Below are positions 23,345-36,803 of a stretch of DNA of 64,000 nucleotides, one piece after another. The notes under the pieces are model-generated. The model saw only the letters and a list, made by a program, of their open reading frames with translations. It did no database searches and was not told the DNA's origin. How positions within the stretch are numbered: position 1 is the first letter of the stretch; each line of letters opens with the position of its first letter. Location of the stretch: NCBI GenBank assembly GCA_954871525.1, contig OX940860.1, forward strand, positions 21,546,001 through 21,610,000, written 5' to 3'. A program made the position numbers and the translations under genes. The stretch is from Parietaria judaica. Taxonomy: Eukaryota > Streptophyta > Magnoliopsida > Rosales > Urticaceae.

Positions 23345-26300
23345 TCAAAGCACCCGAGCGACGGATTTGAACTCAGTTAAACAGGTTTGAAGAACTTTCT
23401 GTCGCTTTTGAAGAGACTCCTTTTCGTTTTGCAGAACATCGATCGCCCCGGGAGCGACAAACATGTCCATAAATTTATCGTCGTTCACCGCAAACAAATC
23501 TAAACTAAGCGCCAACACAAGCTGTTCCCGGCTGCAACAATTAAAAAAGTATATAAAAAATAGAAGTCTTGAGTGTGTCAGAACATCAGATTTTAGAGGT
23601 CATGTCACATTTCTATGCAAACATTAAAAATTTAAAATTATAGTGACATGCTATATATAATATACATAATACATATGTGTAAAAAGGTTTACCAAGGTAT
23701 TAAGAACCCAGAATTCAGAGCTGATGTGACGTTTCTCTCCACAAGCACTTCACGTATCCGCGAGAAATGCTGCGCAGCAGAAGAACAAATCTCTGAATAA
23801 GCCGAGCCCGATTTCGTCCCAGTGTCCTTATTTCCAAACAGAATGCCGCCATTTTGAAGCAGTAAGTGATCGGGATTCCTGCCACCTGTCAGGCGCGAAG
23901 ACCGCTTTCTCGCTCCAACGTCGTTGATTTTTCCGAGCTCTTTGACCCCACCGAATGACGGGTCACACGGCTGATCGGGCGAAGGGGTCTCCGGCACTGT
24001 CATTTGGCTCTCTCTGAGCCCTTCTCTCGCCATGACAGCTTTTTTCCCGGGAGTGGTCTGAAGAACTGCCTTTTCAGGAGGCCGGTTTTCCTGATCTTCC
24101 ATTGTGTGATCTTCGGCTAAATCTCCACCATCTGATAGTTCAAGGGACAAAAACCCAACTGAACCTTGATTGGGTTTGTACGAACCGACCTGAGACTGAC
24201 TCTCGTAACACACAAGTGAATACGGGCTTGTTACCGCGTCAAGGTGATGCCGAACAAGTTGCTTGCATTGTTTGGCAAGATCTTCTATGAACCGATTGTA
24301 AGCATTCCTCAAAGCCGCGTGAAAACTGACATAACTGTCCATGTTCTCGGATTTATTAGAGTCTGTAGATTGGACATAATCTTTTGATCAGATAAAATGG
24401 AACTGATGATAGTCCAGCAAAAAAATGAAAAATGAAAAAGCTGATGGTAATTAAGGTTTATAGGAAGCAACTCGTATAAATCCGTTAGAACTATATTATT
24501 ATGTCAGTGAATTGTATTTTCTTTCAATAAAAGGGTATTATAATTGCAGATAAGTCTAGAGTTAATAAAGAACGTCTAAGCTTATATAACACTATCGCCG
24601 TTAGGGTCAGCCGTCGTGTTTGATTAGTGTAAAATTCTTATCGAGGATCAATTAAGACTGTTTTTCGGGGATAACAATTTTTTATCTATGAATAAAGTGC
24701 TCTTGTTTCAAAACAATTAAGATGAGAAACAAGAGATTAGTACTGTTCTTCTTACACTCGGAGTCATGGTTGAGATTTCTTTCCAAAGCGAGATCATAGA
24801 GATGTTTCAAAACAAAAGCAAGTCTGTCACATGCTGTATCTAGAAGCGGAGAAAGCCATGATTTTGCCGCAGCGCGTGCGATTTCAGCCGCTGCCTGCAT
24901 TGCTCCGGTGGCCCCGCCTCGGCTAGCATGGGCAAGCAATATGTTCGCAACCTGTTTGTACCACAATCAGCACCCATCCACCATGAGATCATTGATACTC
25001 TAAAGCTAAATTTCCCACTTGAATTATAATAAATTACATTTTTATAATGATTTTTAACTTTTTACTGTCAATATATTATGTAAAAAAAGATATGCAATTT
25101 GTATTATGTAGTTAATCTTTTTACAACCAAAAAAATGCACCGTTTGGCAATTCTCGTTAAAATTGTAATCACATTTGTATTGTTTAAGATTGTTATTTTA
25201 TGTTTTTACTTTTTAGTATTGAAAGGGGATTGTGAAAAACAAACCAGCAAACTGAGTTCTAATTCTCATGTAGTCATGTGTGAAAATCAATGAAGCTTGA
25301 GTTCTTCCATTAATGGACCGCATACCTTCTCTCTGGAAATTGGAGGGCATTCGATTGAGTACGCAGCGCAGCGAAACTCATGCACAACCCTCTCAAAAGC
25401 AGCCCCGCCATAGAGTTTAAGAGTCGCGTTAGGAGGCCGTGTGTCTGCGGAAACACCAGGCCAACTTCCAATGGCACTCTCGTATTGCTCCTCTGTTGTC
25501 GATCTTCCCCATTGCTCCGGCGCAGGATCTGCTGCTCCATCGATCAGCACTACCTAGGAGTTTATATAAATAGAGCATATAAATTTCACATAACACATTG
25601 AACCAACTAAAAAAAGCACAAAAAACCTTCTATAAATTTGAAAACCGGTTTAGCATATTAAAAAAGAGTTTTAGGCCAACAAAGATGCTGGTTACCAGCT
25701 TTTGCTTGTTTTTACATGGTTGATTGATCCATTTAATCACGCACCACATGATTGGCTATAGAAGCGGCATACAGCATAGCGAACCTCCTCATCTGCGAAA
25801 CATCAGAAGTGGCTGCTATTTTGAAGTCCATTCTTGCCAATTCAGTCGTCACTTCATTGCAGCGTTGCTCAAGCAAAGCGAGCGTCGCTGGCGCCGCTTC
25901 TTTGTATCTCTTTTGAAGCTCAGACTCTAGATATTCTTTCAGACTGCCAAAACCAATGTACGGCTTGAACTTTTCTTCGTCAAATCCTCCTTTAACACCT
26001 TCACGCAGATGATGGAGAACCTCCGCATCAACCTGATTTATTTGTCGACGAAAGTCGTCGTTTGAGAGCGTGCTTCGGTCCTTCGGTAGGGCCACAAAGA
26101 ACGGGTGAGTGTTGTCTCCAAGGTAACCGCTTGCACTCAAATACCTATCTACTTCCCATCGATCACCAAATTCCTGCAAAATAACAACTGCCCATCAAAC
26201 AATGCAGTCTGAGCAATTTTCTAGATTTAGTTTGTTAGCTACTAGACTTAATTTCACATATTGTGATTGAATCTATGAAATAAATTTTGGATTACAAGTT

Positions 26301-28244
26301 TACATTCCATACGCAATATCTGCAGCTAAAGAATATTAAAAAAATGGTATCTTCACAATGACCCGTGACTATTATACCTTGAAGTCGTCTAAATTAAGTA
26401 CAAATTGAATCACTTATCTAGAGTTAATTAATATAAGCACTTTTTATGGTTTCTTTACATGTGTTATTAAGTTAAATGATTCAGCACACTGCCATAATCA
26501 TCACACAACAAGCGTTACGATGACGGAGAAACTCAATTCTATATGCCAAAGGTGTTATTAATGCTTTGAGATGTAAGACCTTACCGACATGAGTGAAGAA
26601 ATTCATACCTTGAGACGATTGTCGAATTTTGATACAACAATTACTGTACGCCTAAACGTCGGATCAATTTCGCGAATGGCGTCCAACCACAACGATGAGC
26701 ACCACTCCACGCTGCTCTGCTGAAGAAACACGAGAATCCGATGTGGTGGACTAGCCAATGACTTCACCATAGATAGAATTTCTTCAGGCGTATTATCGGG
26801 TTCACCCTTCTTCGCCTGCCAAAAAAATTTCAAACTTATCAACCAAGTACCAACATATGAATGTAAAATGTATAACAATGAGTTCCAAATCTTTGTTCTC
26901 CTAAATTCGTAAAAGATCAAAATCCCACCTTAAGAACAAAACCTGGAGTATCGATGATGGTCAAATTGGGAGAATGAGCGTATTCAGCTCTCATCACAAT
27001 TGGCTTGGGGGAAACTGCGGTTTTAGTTTTCTTCAACAGCGCTTCAGTCCGGGACTTTATTATATCCGCTATGGCAGATGCCAAAACTACAGGACTTCCA
27101 TATTCCTCAGAGTCTTCCTCCTGTTAAGAATATTATTTTACTTCGATCAAAACCCAGCTATTTCACATGTACAAATCAGTTAAGCTAATAAACAAAATAG
27201 TTCAAGCCTAAATAAATTGAGAATGCAAAGATCAATAATTTTGAAAGCCCAGAGAAATACTCAAAACCCCCACTATAATTTTTGGCTAAAACTACTTACA
27301 AATTTCAAAATATTTTCCCCTTTAGGAAAACCTATAAACTCGAAACGACAGAGTAATGTCACTAAAACGCAAAAATACAAGAGATTACTCCAGAGTCCAG
27401 ACCAGATCACAGTCTTCATCCTGTTAAGCTAGCTATTACTTTACTTCAATTAAACCCCACTTATCTCAATCTCAATCAAGCACAGATATGAAATTCACAA
27501 GCACAAATGCATTGCACTAGTGAGTAGTGACAAAGAGCTCAAGTCTAGACCTTCTTTCCCCCTTTGCAAGCACAAATCAGACTGAATTTTGGCTAGAACT
27601 ACACACATTTCAAACTATTTCCATTTAAGCAAGAGTAATCTCCGTGAAAAAAGCCCCAAATACATATGATCATTACAGACTACTCAACTTTGATCAAACC
27701 CTAGTAATCTCAATCAAGCACCGCAAATGGAATTCACATGCACAAACCAATTGCAAATACGTTAACGACGCAAAGATCAATAATTTCAAAACCCATATAA
27801 ATACTCAAAAGCTCCACCAAAACTTCGGGCAAAACTACTGACATTTTTAGCAAGACCAACAAACTTGAAAAGACACGAGAATTGGAATCGTTTGGTTCGT
27901 CGAATCACCTGAAAGCGACAGCGAGGTTCGAGCGCGGAGGGTTCGTGGATCATCTGGAGGATGAGCGGGCGTCGCGTGCCCATCTCGACCTCGCGGACGT
28001 TGAATCGGAACCCTAGCAGGGCTTCGAGGAGGGAGCTCTTGCCGTCGGACTGCCCACCAATGGCTACAATCTCCGGGATCGGAAGCTTCTCGCCGAAGGC
28101 CACCGCCGCCGCCTGGAGGCGGTTGTAGGCCTCGAAGCGGGACTTGGTGAAGGAGGAGGACTCGGCCATGGAAGACGACGAGTGGTGCTTTCTTCGTGGT
28201 TGGGATCGAGAGGATGGGCTTCTGGTCGGAGGTGTGGTCGCCAT
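23345..28244 (-). CDS. DRP5A: Dynamin-related protein 5A, eight exons, 814 aa, complete
   Basis: Minus-strand exons: 28244-27909, 27120-26929, 26815-26609, 26173-25745, 25553-25326, 24951-24756, 24362-23693 and 23531-23345. All junctions are GT-AG and the frame closes to 814 aa, close to Arabidopsis DRP5A (817 as remembered). This is a large GTPase associated with the cell plate in cytokinesis, related to the chloroplast-division dynamin ARC5/DRP5B. The GTPase motifs are P-loop GGQSDGKS (63-70), switch Thr in MGTRRPL (90), DTPG (169-172) and SKFD (238-241). Stalk-type sequence follows (ELQKRYKEAAPATLALLE, LYGGAAFERVVHEFRC). The C-terminus has a low-complexity segment with VPETPSPDQPCDP, then SAYSEICSSAAQHFSRIREV and a final helix (LQKRQKVLQTCLTEFKSVAR). 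No pleckstrin-homology domain is apparent. An alternative internal start is MAESSSF (residue 26); the longer one fits family length. Confidence 0.93.
27121..27908 (-). repeat. First DRP5A intron built of degenerate tandem copies
   Basis: The 788-bp intron contains two to three diverged copies of a 250-300-bp unit. Shared blocks are gcaaagatcaataattt (about 27,227 and 27,772), aaatactcaaaa (about 27,255 and 27,800) and ttttggctaaaactac/ttttggctagaactac (about 27,282 and 27,586). The block cctgttaag at the real exon-2 acceptor (27,120) recurs at about 27,420, following gtcttcat-like exon sequence, so the duplication may include the exon edge. Confidence 0.5.
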
Positions 28245-29857
28245 TGATAGAAGAGAAAGACAAGGTCGAACGAGGGAAGAGAGAATTTGAAATTTTAAAA
28301 TTTGGGGAAATGAACCCCTTGGTCCCTCAAGTCTTTAGAAATTACTATAATGGTTAATGGCGGCATATGTACTCAAATTGTACGTAATTAAGATCGCATA
28401 GACTCGAGTTTTTTTTAGGGGAAAATATACTCAAATTGTATATTAATGCGGGTTTTAGAAGTTCATCTATTTTCCTTAACAACGTTAAATGCCACCAAAA
28501 TTTAAAAAAATTGCCGCTTAATTTATCTTCTCTCTTCTTCTCCTTCTTCATAAGAGAAGAAGCCTATCCCGAGCCCGGAAGACCTTCCCGTCGTCTCTGA
28601 AGGAGAATGAGAACGAGAGGAGAGTTACTACGATTACGTTTATGCCAAAAATTCATTAAATAATATGGGAACAATTTTTATGCCTAAATCAACATTACTT
28701 TTACTATAACCATTTGAATCCAAAAATTAAGATCTAGATTTTTTTAAGAACCAAAACATGCTCATAATGATATTGTTCTTATTCTGAATTCTTATGAAAA
28801 AAGAAAAAAGTATTTTTTATTTTATTATCTTAAATTCAAACTGTTGGATTTTGATTTCAGTTAATCTGAACTGTTCAAAACGAAAAAACTAAAAATCGAG
28901 AATCATAAAATTTTAGTTTCGAATTTTTATGGAACTAAAATTTTGTGGTTCTAGATTTACCAGAATTTGGTCAAAATGAAACCAAAATCCGAATATTATC
29001 CGATATTTACGATACATCCGATGCTTGGATGTCGTAGCGTGAGTTGTTGATTGTAGTATTGCGTGACGGGATATTCGTTTTAACCACCGACCAACCGGGT
29101 TTGTAATCCTTTGAACTCCAAAACTGACGTTTTTAAGCCAAGAACAAAGAGAGTACCAGCGATGACTCTGCTAATTTTGTCAATGGATTCTTATACGTAA
29201 ATTTACTAATAATGTAAGTAATGTAATTACACTAGCTTTTAGCTTCGCAAGAAGTTAAGAAGTCTGATCCCTTTTTAGGGAGAAATTTGCAAGGAATCGC
29301 CTTAATTAGTCATAGGGTTGAAAACGGTAAATGTGGTGCAGTATTTTATTAGTTAGAAATTTTTTAAGTAAAACCGAATATCCTATTTTGAAAGGGAAAA
29401 GACTGCAATCACCGAACTTAATATGAATAAATCACATCATAACCAGTTTGCATTATCAATTTCTAATGAAAGCTTAACACCGCTACGAATGATGTGTATA
29501 GACATTCAAATTACTTTTTTCCGGCACATTAGGTGTTCACCGTATACATTCGATATTTTGTATCACATTATGCGGTTTTTGGTTTAAACTTCGTAATTCA
29601 GTTTTTTGTTTCCCTATAGGATGATTTTTTAATAGAGAAACCGCTAATCGTAGACGGTTACAGAAGTACCCAAATGCGAAATACAACATCACATTTTATT
29701 CATGGAGTAGATAAACGCAGTTGATAATTTAGTACTAAATTCCATTTTAACTAGCAAAAATCTGTTGAACAAACATAGCACTCTTATCGAATGGAGTCTT
29801 GGTTCAGGAACGACACCGAAAAAAAAAAAAAAAAAAAAGAGTTTACGGATGGTGTAT
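28245..29857. other. Intergenic between DRP5A and the cyclophilin gene
   Basis: This divergent-free spacer holds the DRP5A promoter side (28,245 onward) and the cyclophilin 3' flank. It is AT-rich with no domain-bearing frame. A run of 19 A (29,821-29,839) lies just 3' of the cyclophilin stop codon on its strand. Confidence 0.5.
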
Positions 29858-31122
29858 TCAGAGAGGAAGTTCCCCACTGTCGGCGACCACGACCTTGCTC
29901 TTAGGAGTGCCACTCTGCCTTCCCTCGGCTTCGACCTTGTAAATCACATCCATGCCGGATATCACCTTTCCGAACACCACGTGCCTTCCGTCCAACCTGC
30001 GGATTAAAGAGAGTAATAATTCAGCAATCATTTTCATTTTTGGACTTCCGGTATGAGAAATCAAGCTGAGGATTTTACATTTTTCGAACTTCTGGAGTGA
30101 GAAAATCAAACCGAAAAAAACAGATTTAAGAGATCCTATATTCTAACATATTCCCCATTAAACTAATTCGCAAAATAATTGTTCTTACCAGCTAGTTGTC
30201 ACGGTTGTAATGAAGAACTGCGAACCGTTGGTGTCTTTGCCGGAATTCGCCATAGACAGATATCCTGCACACAATCGAGAGAAGAGATCGGTACTCTTCA
30301 CACCACACAAGCACATTGTCGTTTTTGAATACATATACAGTTGTATTGGCGGAGGTCAGGTCCCACCTGGGCCGGTGTGCTTCAGCTTGAAGTTCTCATC
30401 GGCAAACTTCTCTCCGTAGATTGATTCTCCGCCCATCCCGTTGCCGTCAGTGAAGTCACCTCCCTGAATCATGAAGCTCGGAATAATCCGGTGGAATATG
30501 CTTCCTTTGTAGTGGAGAGGCTTTCCTCTCTTCCCGACACCCTTCTCGCCTGAAATTAAGTTGAGCAATACACACGGCAACATGAACCCTAATCTTAAAC
30601 TTCGAAGATCCAAAATGAAGAATTGAAGCTGAAGAGGATTCAATTACCTGTGCACAGTGCTCGGAAATTCTCTGCAACGGAAACGAATGCACTAAATAGT
30701 CAATACATTGTTATAGATATACATATATAGAGAGAGAGAGATTGAAGATACCAGCGGTCTTTGGGACTGCCTTTCCGAAAAGGCCCATAACAACACGACC
30801 TGAAACACATGAATCAACGCCATTAAAACCAGATCTGATCGTGCAATTGCATAGTTTTCGCGCATATTACCAGCTGGCTTTCCAGCAATCTCGACATCAA
30901 AGTAGACTTTGTGAGTCACTTCTTCATTCTTCTTCGCCTACAACAGCAAATCGAAACCTCAATCGTCAAATACCAACCGAGACTGAACCAAACCTCGATT
31001 AACAGGTCAAACCTCGCCGGAAGCGCAATATAATGGCATGGGATCGGAGGATGAACCTGGGTGAGCGCTAGGGCTCCGACGAGGAAGAGAGCGCACAGAG
31101 CAAACGACGCCGATTTAGCCAT
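29858..31122 (-). CDS. Secretory-pathway cyclophilin (peptidyl-prolyl isomerase), seven exons, 200 aa
   Basis: Minus-strand exons: 31122-31057, 30937-30871, 30799-30752, 30671-30648, 30549-30367, 30264-30189 and 29996-29858, all GT-AG. The total is 603 bp including the stop. Exon 1 encodes a signal peptide ([20 protein letters not shown]), so the protein should enter the ER lumen or secretory route; no KDEL tail is present (it ends DSGELPL). The isomerase fold follows: [20 protein letters not shown], the cyclophilin signature around [20 protein letters not shown] with the catalytic Arg, then [19 protein letters not shown] and [13 protein letters not shown] with the cyclosporin-contact Trp. 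This closely resembles Arabidopsis CYP20-1 and CYP19-4 (about 201-204 aa). It catalyses cis-trans isomerisation of X-Pro bonds. Confidence 0.93.
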
Positions 31123-32290
31123 CTCTGTCTACCAGTTTGAGTTGAGATCCGACTGGAAGGAGTATTCATCTCTAAATTAGTTTTATTTCTTTTTATTTTG
31201 TTGGTGCTTCGTGTAAGTAGCCAATTGAGACATGACACGTGGGTTGCTGACTAGAAGTTGGACCCAAATGGGCCACAAATCAGTAATCAGAGTCAGCCTT
31301 CGTTGAGGACTTCCAAATCTAGGGGCTCACACTCGTACGGTAAACCCCCTTTTTTTTTTTTTTTTTAAATCGGAATCCAAAATTAGATTTCAGGTTTTCG
31401 AAAATTAAAATCGGATCCGGATAAAAAAAAAAACTCTTGTTTCGAGTTTTAAATTCGGCTATTTTATAGTAATTTTATTTTAGCTATGAACATATTTTCA
31501 TTCTAAGAACACTTTTCTTTAACTTTTTAATCAACCTAGCGTTGAAATATCTATAGATCAATATATAAGGTTGCCTCTATCAACTAAGTGAAAAGCATAG
31601 AGCTCAATCAATTCATCAATTTTAATCTACAAACCACAGAATTTATAGAATTATTTATAACAAAACAATGAATCAATCACATAGTATATAGAAAAATTAA
31701 AATCACGAGAGAATTGCGCCTACCTACGTTACTCCGCAGGAGGAGAGGTAGAGGAAGCGTTGCGGTGTCCGGCCGAGGGGAGGGAGAGCGGCGTGGGTGA
31801 GAGAGATGAGCATTCCTTTGCACGCTTAGATGGTAAATTAACGATTTTTTTTATTACGTAAATACGAGTAAACATCGTAATCAATTCGTTTATAATTTTT
31901 AGCTATTAGGGTTACAATGGACGAATTAAAAACAATAATTTTTTAAGCTACGACACGTCACACCGTGGAGATTCAAGAAGTTTCGAAAGCCTGTTATTCA
32001 TACAACCGTGTATGTCCAAGTAAATACAACCTTGTATTTATTACGTAAATACAAGTAAACATCGTAATTAATTCGTTTATAAATTTTAGCTATTAGGGTT
32101 ACAATGGACGAATTAAAAACAATAATTTTTTAAGCTACGACACGTCACACCGTGGAGATTCAAGAAGTTTCGAAAGCCTGTTATTCATACAACCGTGTAT
32201 GTCCACGTGGCGTCTGAGCGGTTACTTGGAGTCAGACAGACAGACTTGTCCAGAAAATCTGTTTCGAGAACACAACAAGAAGACTCGGCC
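31123..32290. other. Shared upstream region of the divergent cyclophilin and GT90 genes
   Basis: The two genes face away from each other here, so both promoters lie in this 1.2 kb. It contains gacacgtgg at about 31,235, a near-exact tandem duplication (31,851-32,205, listed separately) and a CT/T-rich tract at about 31,350-31,368. No gene is seen. Confidence 0.55.
31851..32205. repeat. Near-exact tandem duplication, about 168-bp unit, 187-bp period
   Basis: Copy 1 (about 31,851-32,018) and copy 2 (about 32,038-32,205) both start ttattacgtaaata and run to caaccgtgtatgtcca with only a few differences. Each includes gctacgacacgtcacaccg with an ACGT core. Copy 2 ends about 86 bp upstream of the GT90 start codon, so this probably duplicated promoter or leader sequence. 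Confidence 0.85.
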
Positions 32291-34775
32291 ATGCCACCGC
32301 CGAGGAGAAATTCGCCGCCGCGATTCCTCTTCATCGTCGCCGCCTTAGCCCTCTTCTCCCTCACCGCCCGCATCGGTTACAAGGTCTCTCTCTCTCTCGT
32401 GCCACCATTTTCGCCATCTTCTTGATCGTTGACTCACTCTCTCTCTCTCTGCGACCCATGTCGTCCAACAGGTCAACGACATTGCCGCCCAAACCAGAAC
32501 CGTCGTCGGCCACAACCTCGCTCCGACGCCGTGGCACCTCTTCCCGCCGAAGACCTTCGCCGGCGAGTCCGCCTTCAAGATCTTCCACTGCTCGTACCTC
32601 ACCTGTTCTGCCTCCGCCCAGAAACGACGCCGCGGCAGCCAGAATTCCACTCTCCGATGCCCCGAGTTCTTCCGATGGGTCCGTCGTGATCTGGAACCGT
32701 GGCGGGATGGGATCTCAGCTGCAATGGTGGAGAGCGCGTGCGATGTTGCGGCGTTTAGGGCGGTGATCGTGGACGGGAGGCTGTTAGTGGAGATGTTCTA
32801 CGCGTGCGTGCAGAGCCGGGCCATGTTCACCATCTGGGGCTTGGTGCAGCTTCTGAGGCGGTACCCCGGGATGGTGCCGGACGCGGATATGATGTTCGAT
32901 TGCATGGACAAGCCCACCGTTAACCGGACCGAGCACGGCTCGTTCCCGTTGCCGCTGTTCCGGTACTGCACCACGAAAGCTCACCTCGACATCCCGTTTC
33001 CTGACTGGTCGTTCTGGGGTTGGTAAGTAAGATTGATGTGAATTGCTTGTTCTGTTCATTCACTGCTATCAGAGGGGTCTAAAACCCTTTCATTATCGTA
33101 CTGGCATTGCCTTTTTGGATCTGTATTTTAGCCTTTAGCTAAGTATAACCGTTGTTGTATAGGCCGGAGACGAATCTGAATCTGTGGGATGAGGAGTTCC
33201 GAGACATCAAACGCGGTTCCGAGAAGACGAGTTGGGCAAACAAGGTCCCTCGAGCATACTGGAAAGGGAATCCGGACGTTAACTCCCCGGTCCGTGCTGA
33301 GCTGCTGAAATGCAATCACTCAAGATTGTGGGGAGCGCAGATTTGGCGTCAGGTTCAGCTTCAGAGTCGGTGTTTGTAGTCAGAATCGTTCGAATGTAAA
33401 GAACAATAACACACTTTCTGTGTCTCTTTTGTTGTGAAACAGAATTGGGCTGAAGAAGCGAAGGGCGGCTATGAGAAATCGAAACTATCCAATCAGTGTA
33501 ATAACCGGTGAGTGCATGATTAGGGTGTTTTTTAATTCGATGTTTCAAAATTGAAAAATCATAACTATTTTTTTTTTTTTTGTAAAAGCCGGTCGGTATG
33601 TTTCAGATGCCGGTTTCTGAACAGGTGCCCAAATTTTTGCTGAAAGACAATTTTGTATGTAGAAATAGGTTTATAATGACTAATCAATTTCAGTTTTGTA
33701 TTGGTGGTTATAGTTATATCGTTATTCGGTTTTGGTATTTGATGAAATTCATAATTTGGTAACGGTGTGAAATACAGAGAATGTTGTGAACAAAGATAAC
33801 TCAAATTGTTTTTGGTTTTCCGTGTGATATTTTGGTGTTAAACGGTTTCTCGTTGTAGAAGCTTCACCCCTCTACACGACCTCCTAACTCGAAGGCATAC
33901 CGTGCAAGTAATGGTGAACAATCTGAGCGGAATTAGCTGTATGAATTCTTGAGTTCAGTACCTGTACTCGAAACTTAGCTCGTGTAATTATTCACGGAGT
34001 ATTACGAATTCGAGATGGTCCTGATCGTATTTTTGCAGGTACAAGATCTACGCAGAAGGCTACGCTTGGTCTGTGAGTCTGAAATACATCCTGTCATGTG
34101 GCTCTCTAGCGCTGATAATATCGCCGCAGTATGAGGATTTTTTCAGCCGCGGTCTCGTTCCCAAGAAAAATTTCTGGCCAATCTCCACCACCGATTTATG
34201 CCCGTCCATAAAAAATGCTGTCGAGTGGGGCAATGCTCACCCGATCGAGGTACGCCTAATGACTCCTATGCATTGATATTAATCCTGCAGTCTTAGTGTT
34301 AGAGTATGGACTTAATTTTCACACTGCAACTAAATATATTACACTTCACCAAGAGTCTAATGTGATATGAACACAGTTACAAACATAGTTTGTTGAAGTT
34401 CAACAATTTTTCCCAATGGCGAAACAGGCCGAGAAAATGGGAAAAGCCGGGCAGGATTTGATGGAGAGCCTAAGCATGAACCGGGTGTACGATTACATGT
34501 TTCACCTCATCAACGAGTACTCGAAGCTACAGACATTCAAGCCAGTTCGGCCACCTTCTGCGCTTGAGGTTTGTTCCGAATCTCTGCTGTGTCTCGCTGA
34601 CGCGAAGCAGAGACGACTCCTCGAGAAATCCAGGGCCAAGCCATCTCTGAGTCCGCCTTGCTCTCTCCCTTCGGACGAGGGTGGCGTCATCAGGAATTTG
34701 GTTCAGCAAAGAATCAATACGGTTGAGAAAGTAGAGGCGACGAAGCCGAATTTACACGCTGGCATTCGTAGTTAA
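32291..34775 (+). CDS. GT90-family protein O-glycosyltransferase (rumi/CAP10-like), six exons, 485 aa
   Basis: Exons 32291-32383, 32472-33022, 33163-33352, 33443-33507, 34039-34249 and 34428-34775 join through GT-AG introns to one frame of 485 aa. Residues 12-26 (FLFIVAALALFSLTA) form a type-II signal anchor, predicting a Golgi or ER lumenal enzyme. The catalytic region (about residues 90-430) shows plant DUF821/CAP10 blocks: MFDCMDKPTVNRTEHGSF, FPDWSFWGWPETNLNLWDEE, PRAYWKGNPDVNSPVRAELL, CNNRYKIYAEGYAWSVSLKY, ILSCGSLALI and FFSRGLVPKKNFWPIS. These match the family related to Drosophila rumi and fungal CAP10 that transfers sugars from nucleotide donors; the plant acceptor is not known from sequence. 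The C-terminal tail after about residue 420 is low-complexity and lacks a KDEL motif. Confidence 0.9.
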
Positions 34776-36766
34776 ACACTCTCCGGCTCTGTTTCAAATT
34801 TGGAAGATGTAGAGGAAAGGTAAATACTAACTACAGAAGTTTTGTGTTTAGAACAAAAATTAGAGGAGAACGAAGAAAATGAGAATTTTAGAGGAAAGTT
34901 TAAACATTGAATTTAGGGATTTATTTTTCGGAAAAATAAATGAGAAATATTTTTTTGTAAGGTTGTCTCACATAATGAAAGATATATCCATATGAAATAC
35001 GCAAAATATAGGATTTCCATCCATTTATTTCTCATTTTCATTAAAAGTTTGGATTTCAAACCTAGCTTCCGAAAATGGGTTACAAAGAAAATTTCCTGCC
35101 TAATTTAAATTTTAAAACGTTAATCTACCGAACCTTTCATGACGGTATATTCAGTTTACAAAAATCGATAAATGCGGCTGTAACCACTGCCTATGTCACA
35201 GGTTGCGGTTTTCGTGTGTGCCAATAATTGATTTTACCGCTTAAAGAATGTGTTGTGTTTTACCCCTTAAAAAGACGTGTATATTCCAGGAAGCAATATT
35301 AACTGCATTTTGGTTGGATTTTGTTTATCTCAAAATGCGAATAAAATCAATCTCAAATGGTATGTAAACCCAAATTAGCAATTGGAAAAATCAATTTCTA
35401 ACCTCTAAAACGTCTATGTTTTAAATACTAAAAATATGGGTTCCTTCAAAAAAAAAAAAACTTACGAAAACTTAACCAAAATCCGAAATGTTCATCCTGC
35501 ATCAAGTTTTGATGTGCTCATTACTTTATAGGTACAAACGGCGTGATGCTGCATTGGCCTGTAAATGGTTATGTTGTGATGTTGTATGCTATATTTTGTT
35601 TTTATTATTGTACAATTAACTAGTTAATTGAGTTCTATTTGGTGGCTGCTTCTTGAAGTTTCTTTAGGGAAAAAAAGGGACATGAGACAAAAAGGAATCT
35701 CTCCACTAATCAGAAAAAGTGTACAGAAATATCATGATTCATGGTACTAAGAAAGAAAAGGGCTTGGAAAAAAGAGTAATAAGAGTCCTAAAAAGTAAAT
35801 TATTGGCAAATTTCAAACCATCAAAATTTATACAACTTTAACTTTTTAATGGCCGTCGTCAGGACCGGCTCTAAGTTTTTATTTTTATTTTATATCAGGG
35901 TCTTTAATTAAGTATATTTTGTAGGTCCTTATAATATTTAGAAATTAAAAATATATCTTTACTTGGATATTCAATAATATATATAAAAATCTACCCACTA
36001 GCCACAAAAACGTGAACTCAAAAAAGAAAATTGATTTTGGCCTTTGGATCTAACTAGAGCAATTTGTAGGATTGCCCTCGAACTTTGTCGACTTTAGCGT
36101 GATTGCCCCCAAACATATTTATTAGTGAATATGCCCCTTAAATTCAAACTTCGGTGCACAAAACTCAATTTCCGTGCAATTCAGTATCTCTTGCGGAGTT
36201 ACCGCCCACGTGACCTGAGCTTGTGTAATTTACAGGCAAATGATTTTTTTTTCTTTTCAAATAAATAAGTCTGTACCCCGAAACTTTAGCATGATATAAG
36301 CATTCTCACTAATAAATAAGTTTGGGAGGGGTACATCAAAATGAGCAAGTTTTGGATGTCAAATTGTTAAAAAATTATCATTTACCTATTAGGAGTCATT
36401 TTCTTTTGTGTTCTTATGCTTTTCATTTGAGAAATGAAAGTAAAGAGAAGTAGCCATGAGTATTATAATTGAGTCATTTATTATATATTTATTTATGTGG
36501 AAAATATAGAAAATCCGAGATCATGTATGAGCGGCCTTTCTCAAAGCTCCTATCATGTTGCATTTGAAATTATTCTTCTATTTTCTCCACCAAACATTTT
36601 ATTAAGAAAGAAAGTATGATATGACTCGGATTATGACGTTGGCGATCGTCTCCTTTTACATCAAATTCATGGCTTTCAACCTTTCCTATTTATTTTTTTG
36701 TTGGATGCCTTTTCTGAAGAAAAAGTAGTGACGTGTTTGACTTCCAGTCTAACATGATTCTTTGAG

Positions 36767-36803
<37 letters not shown>

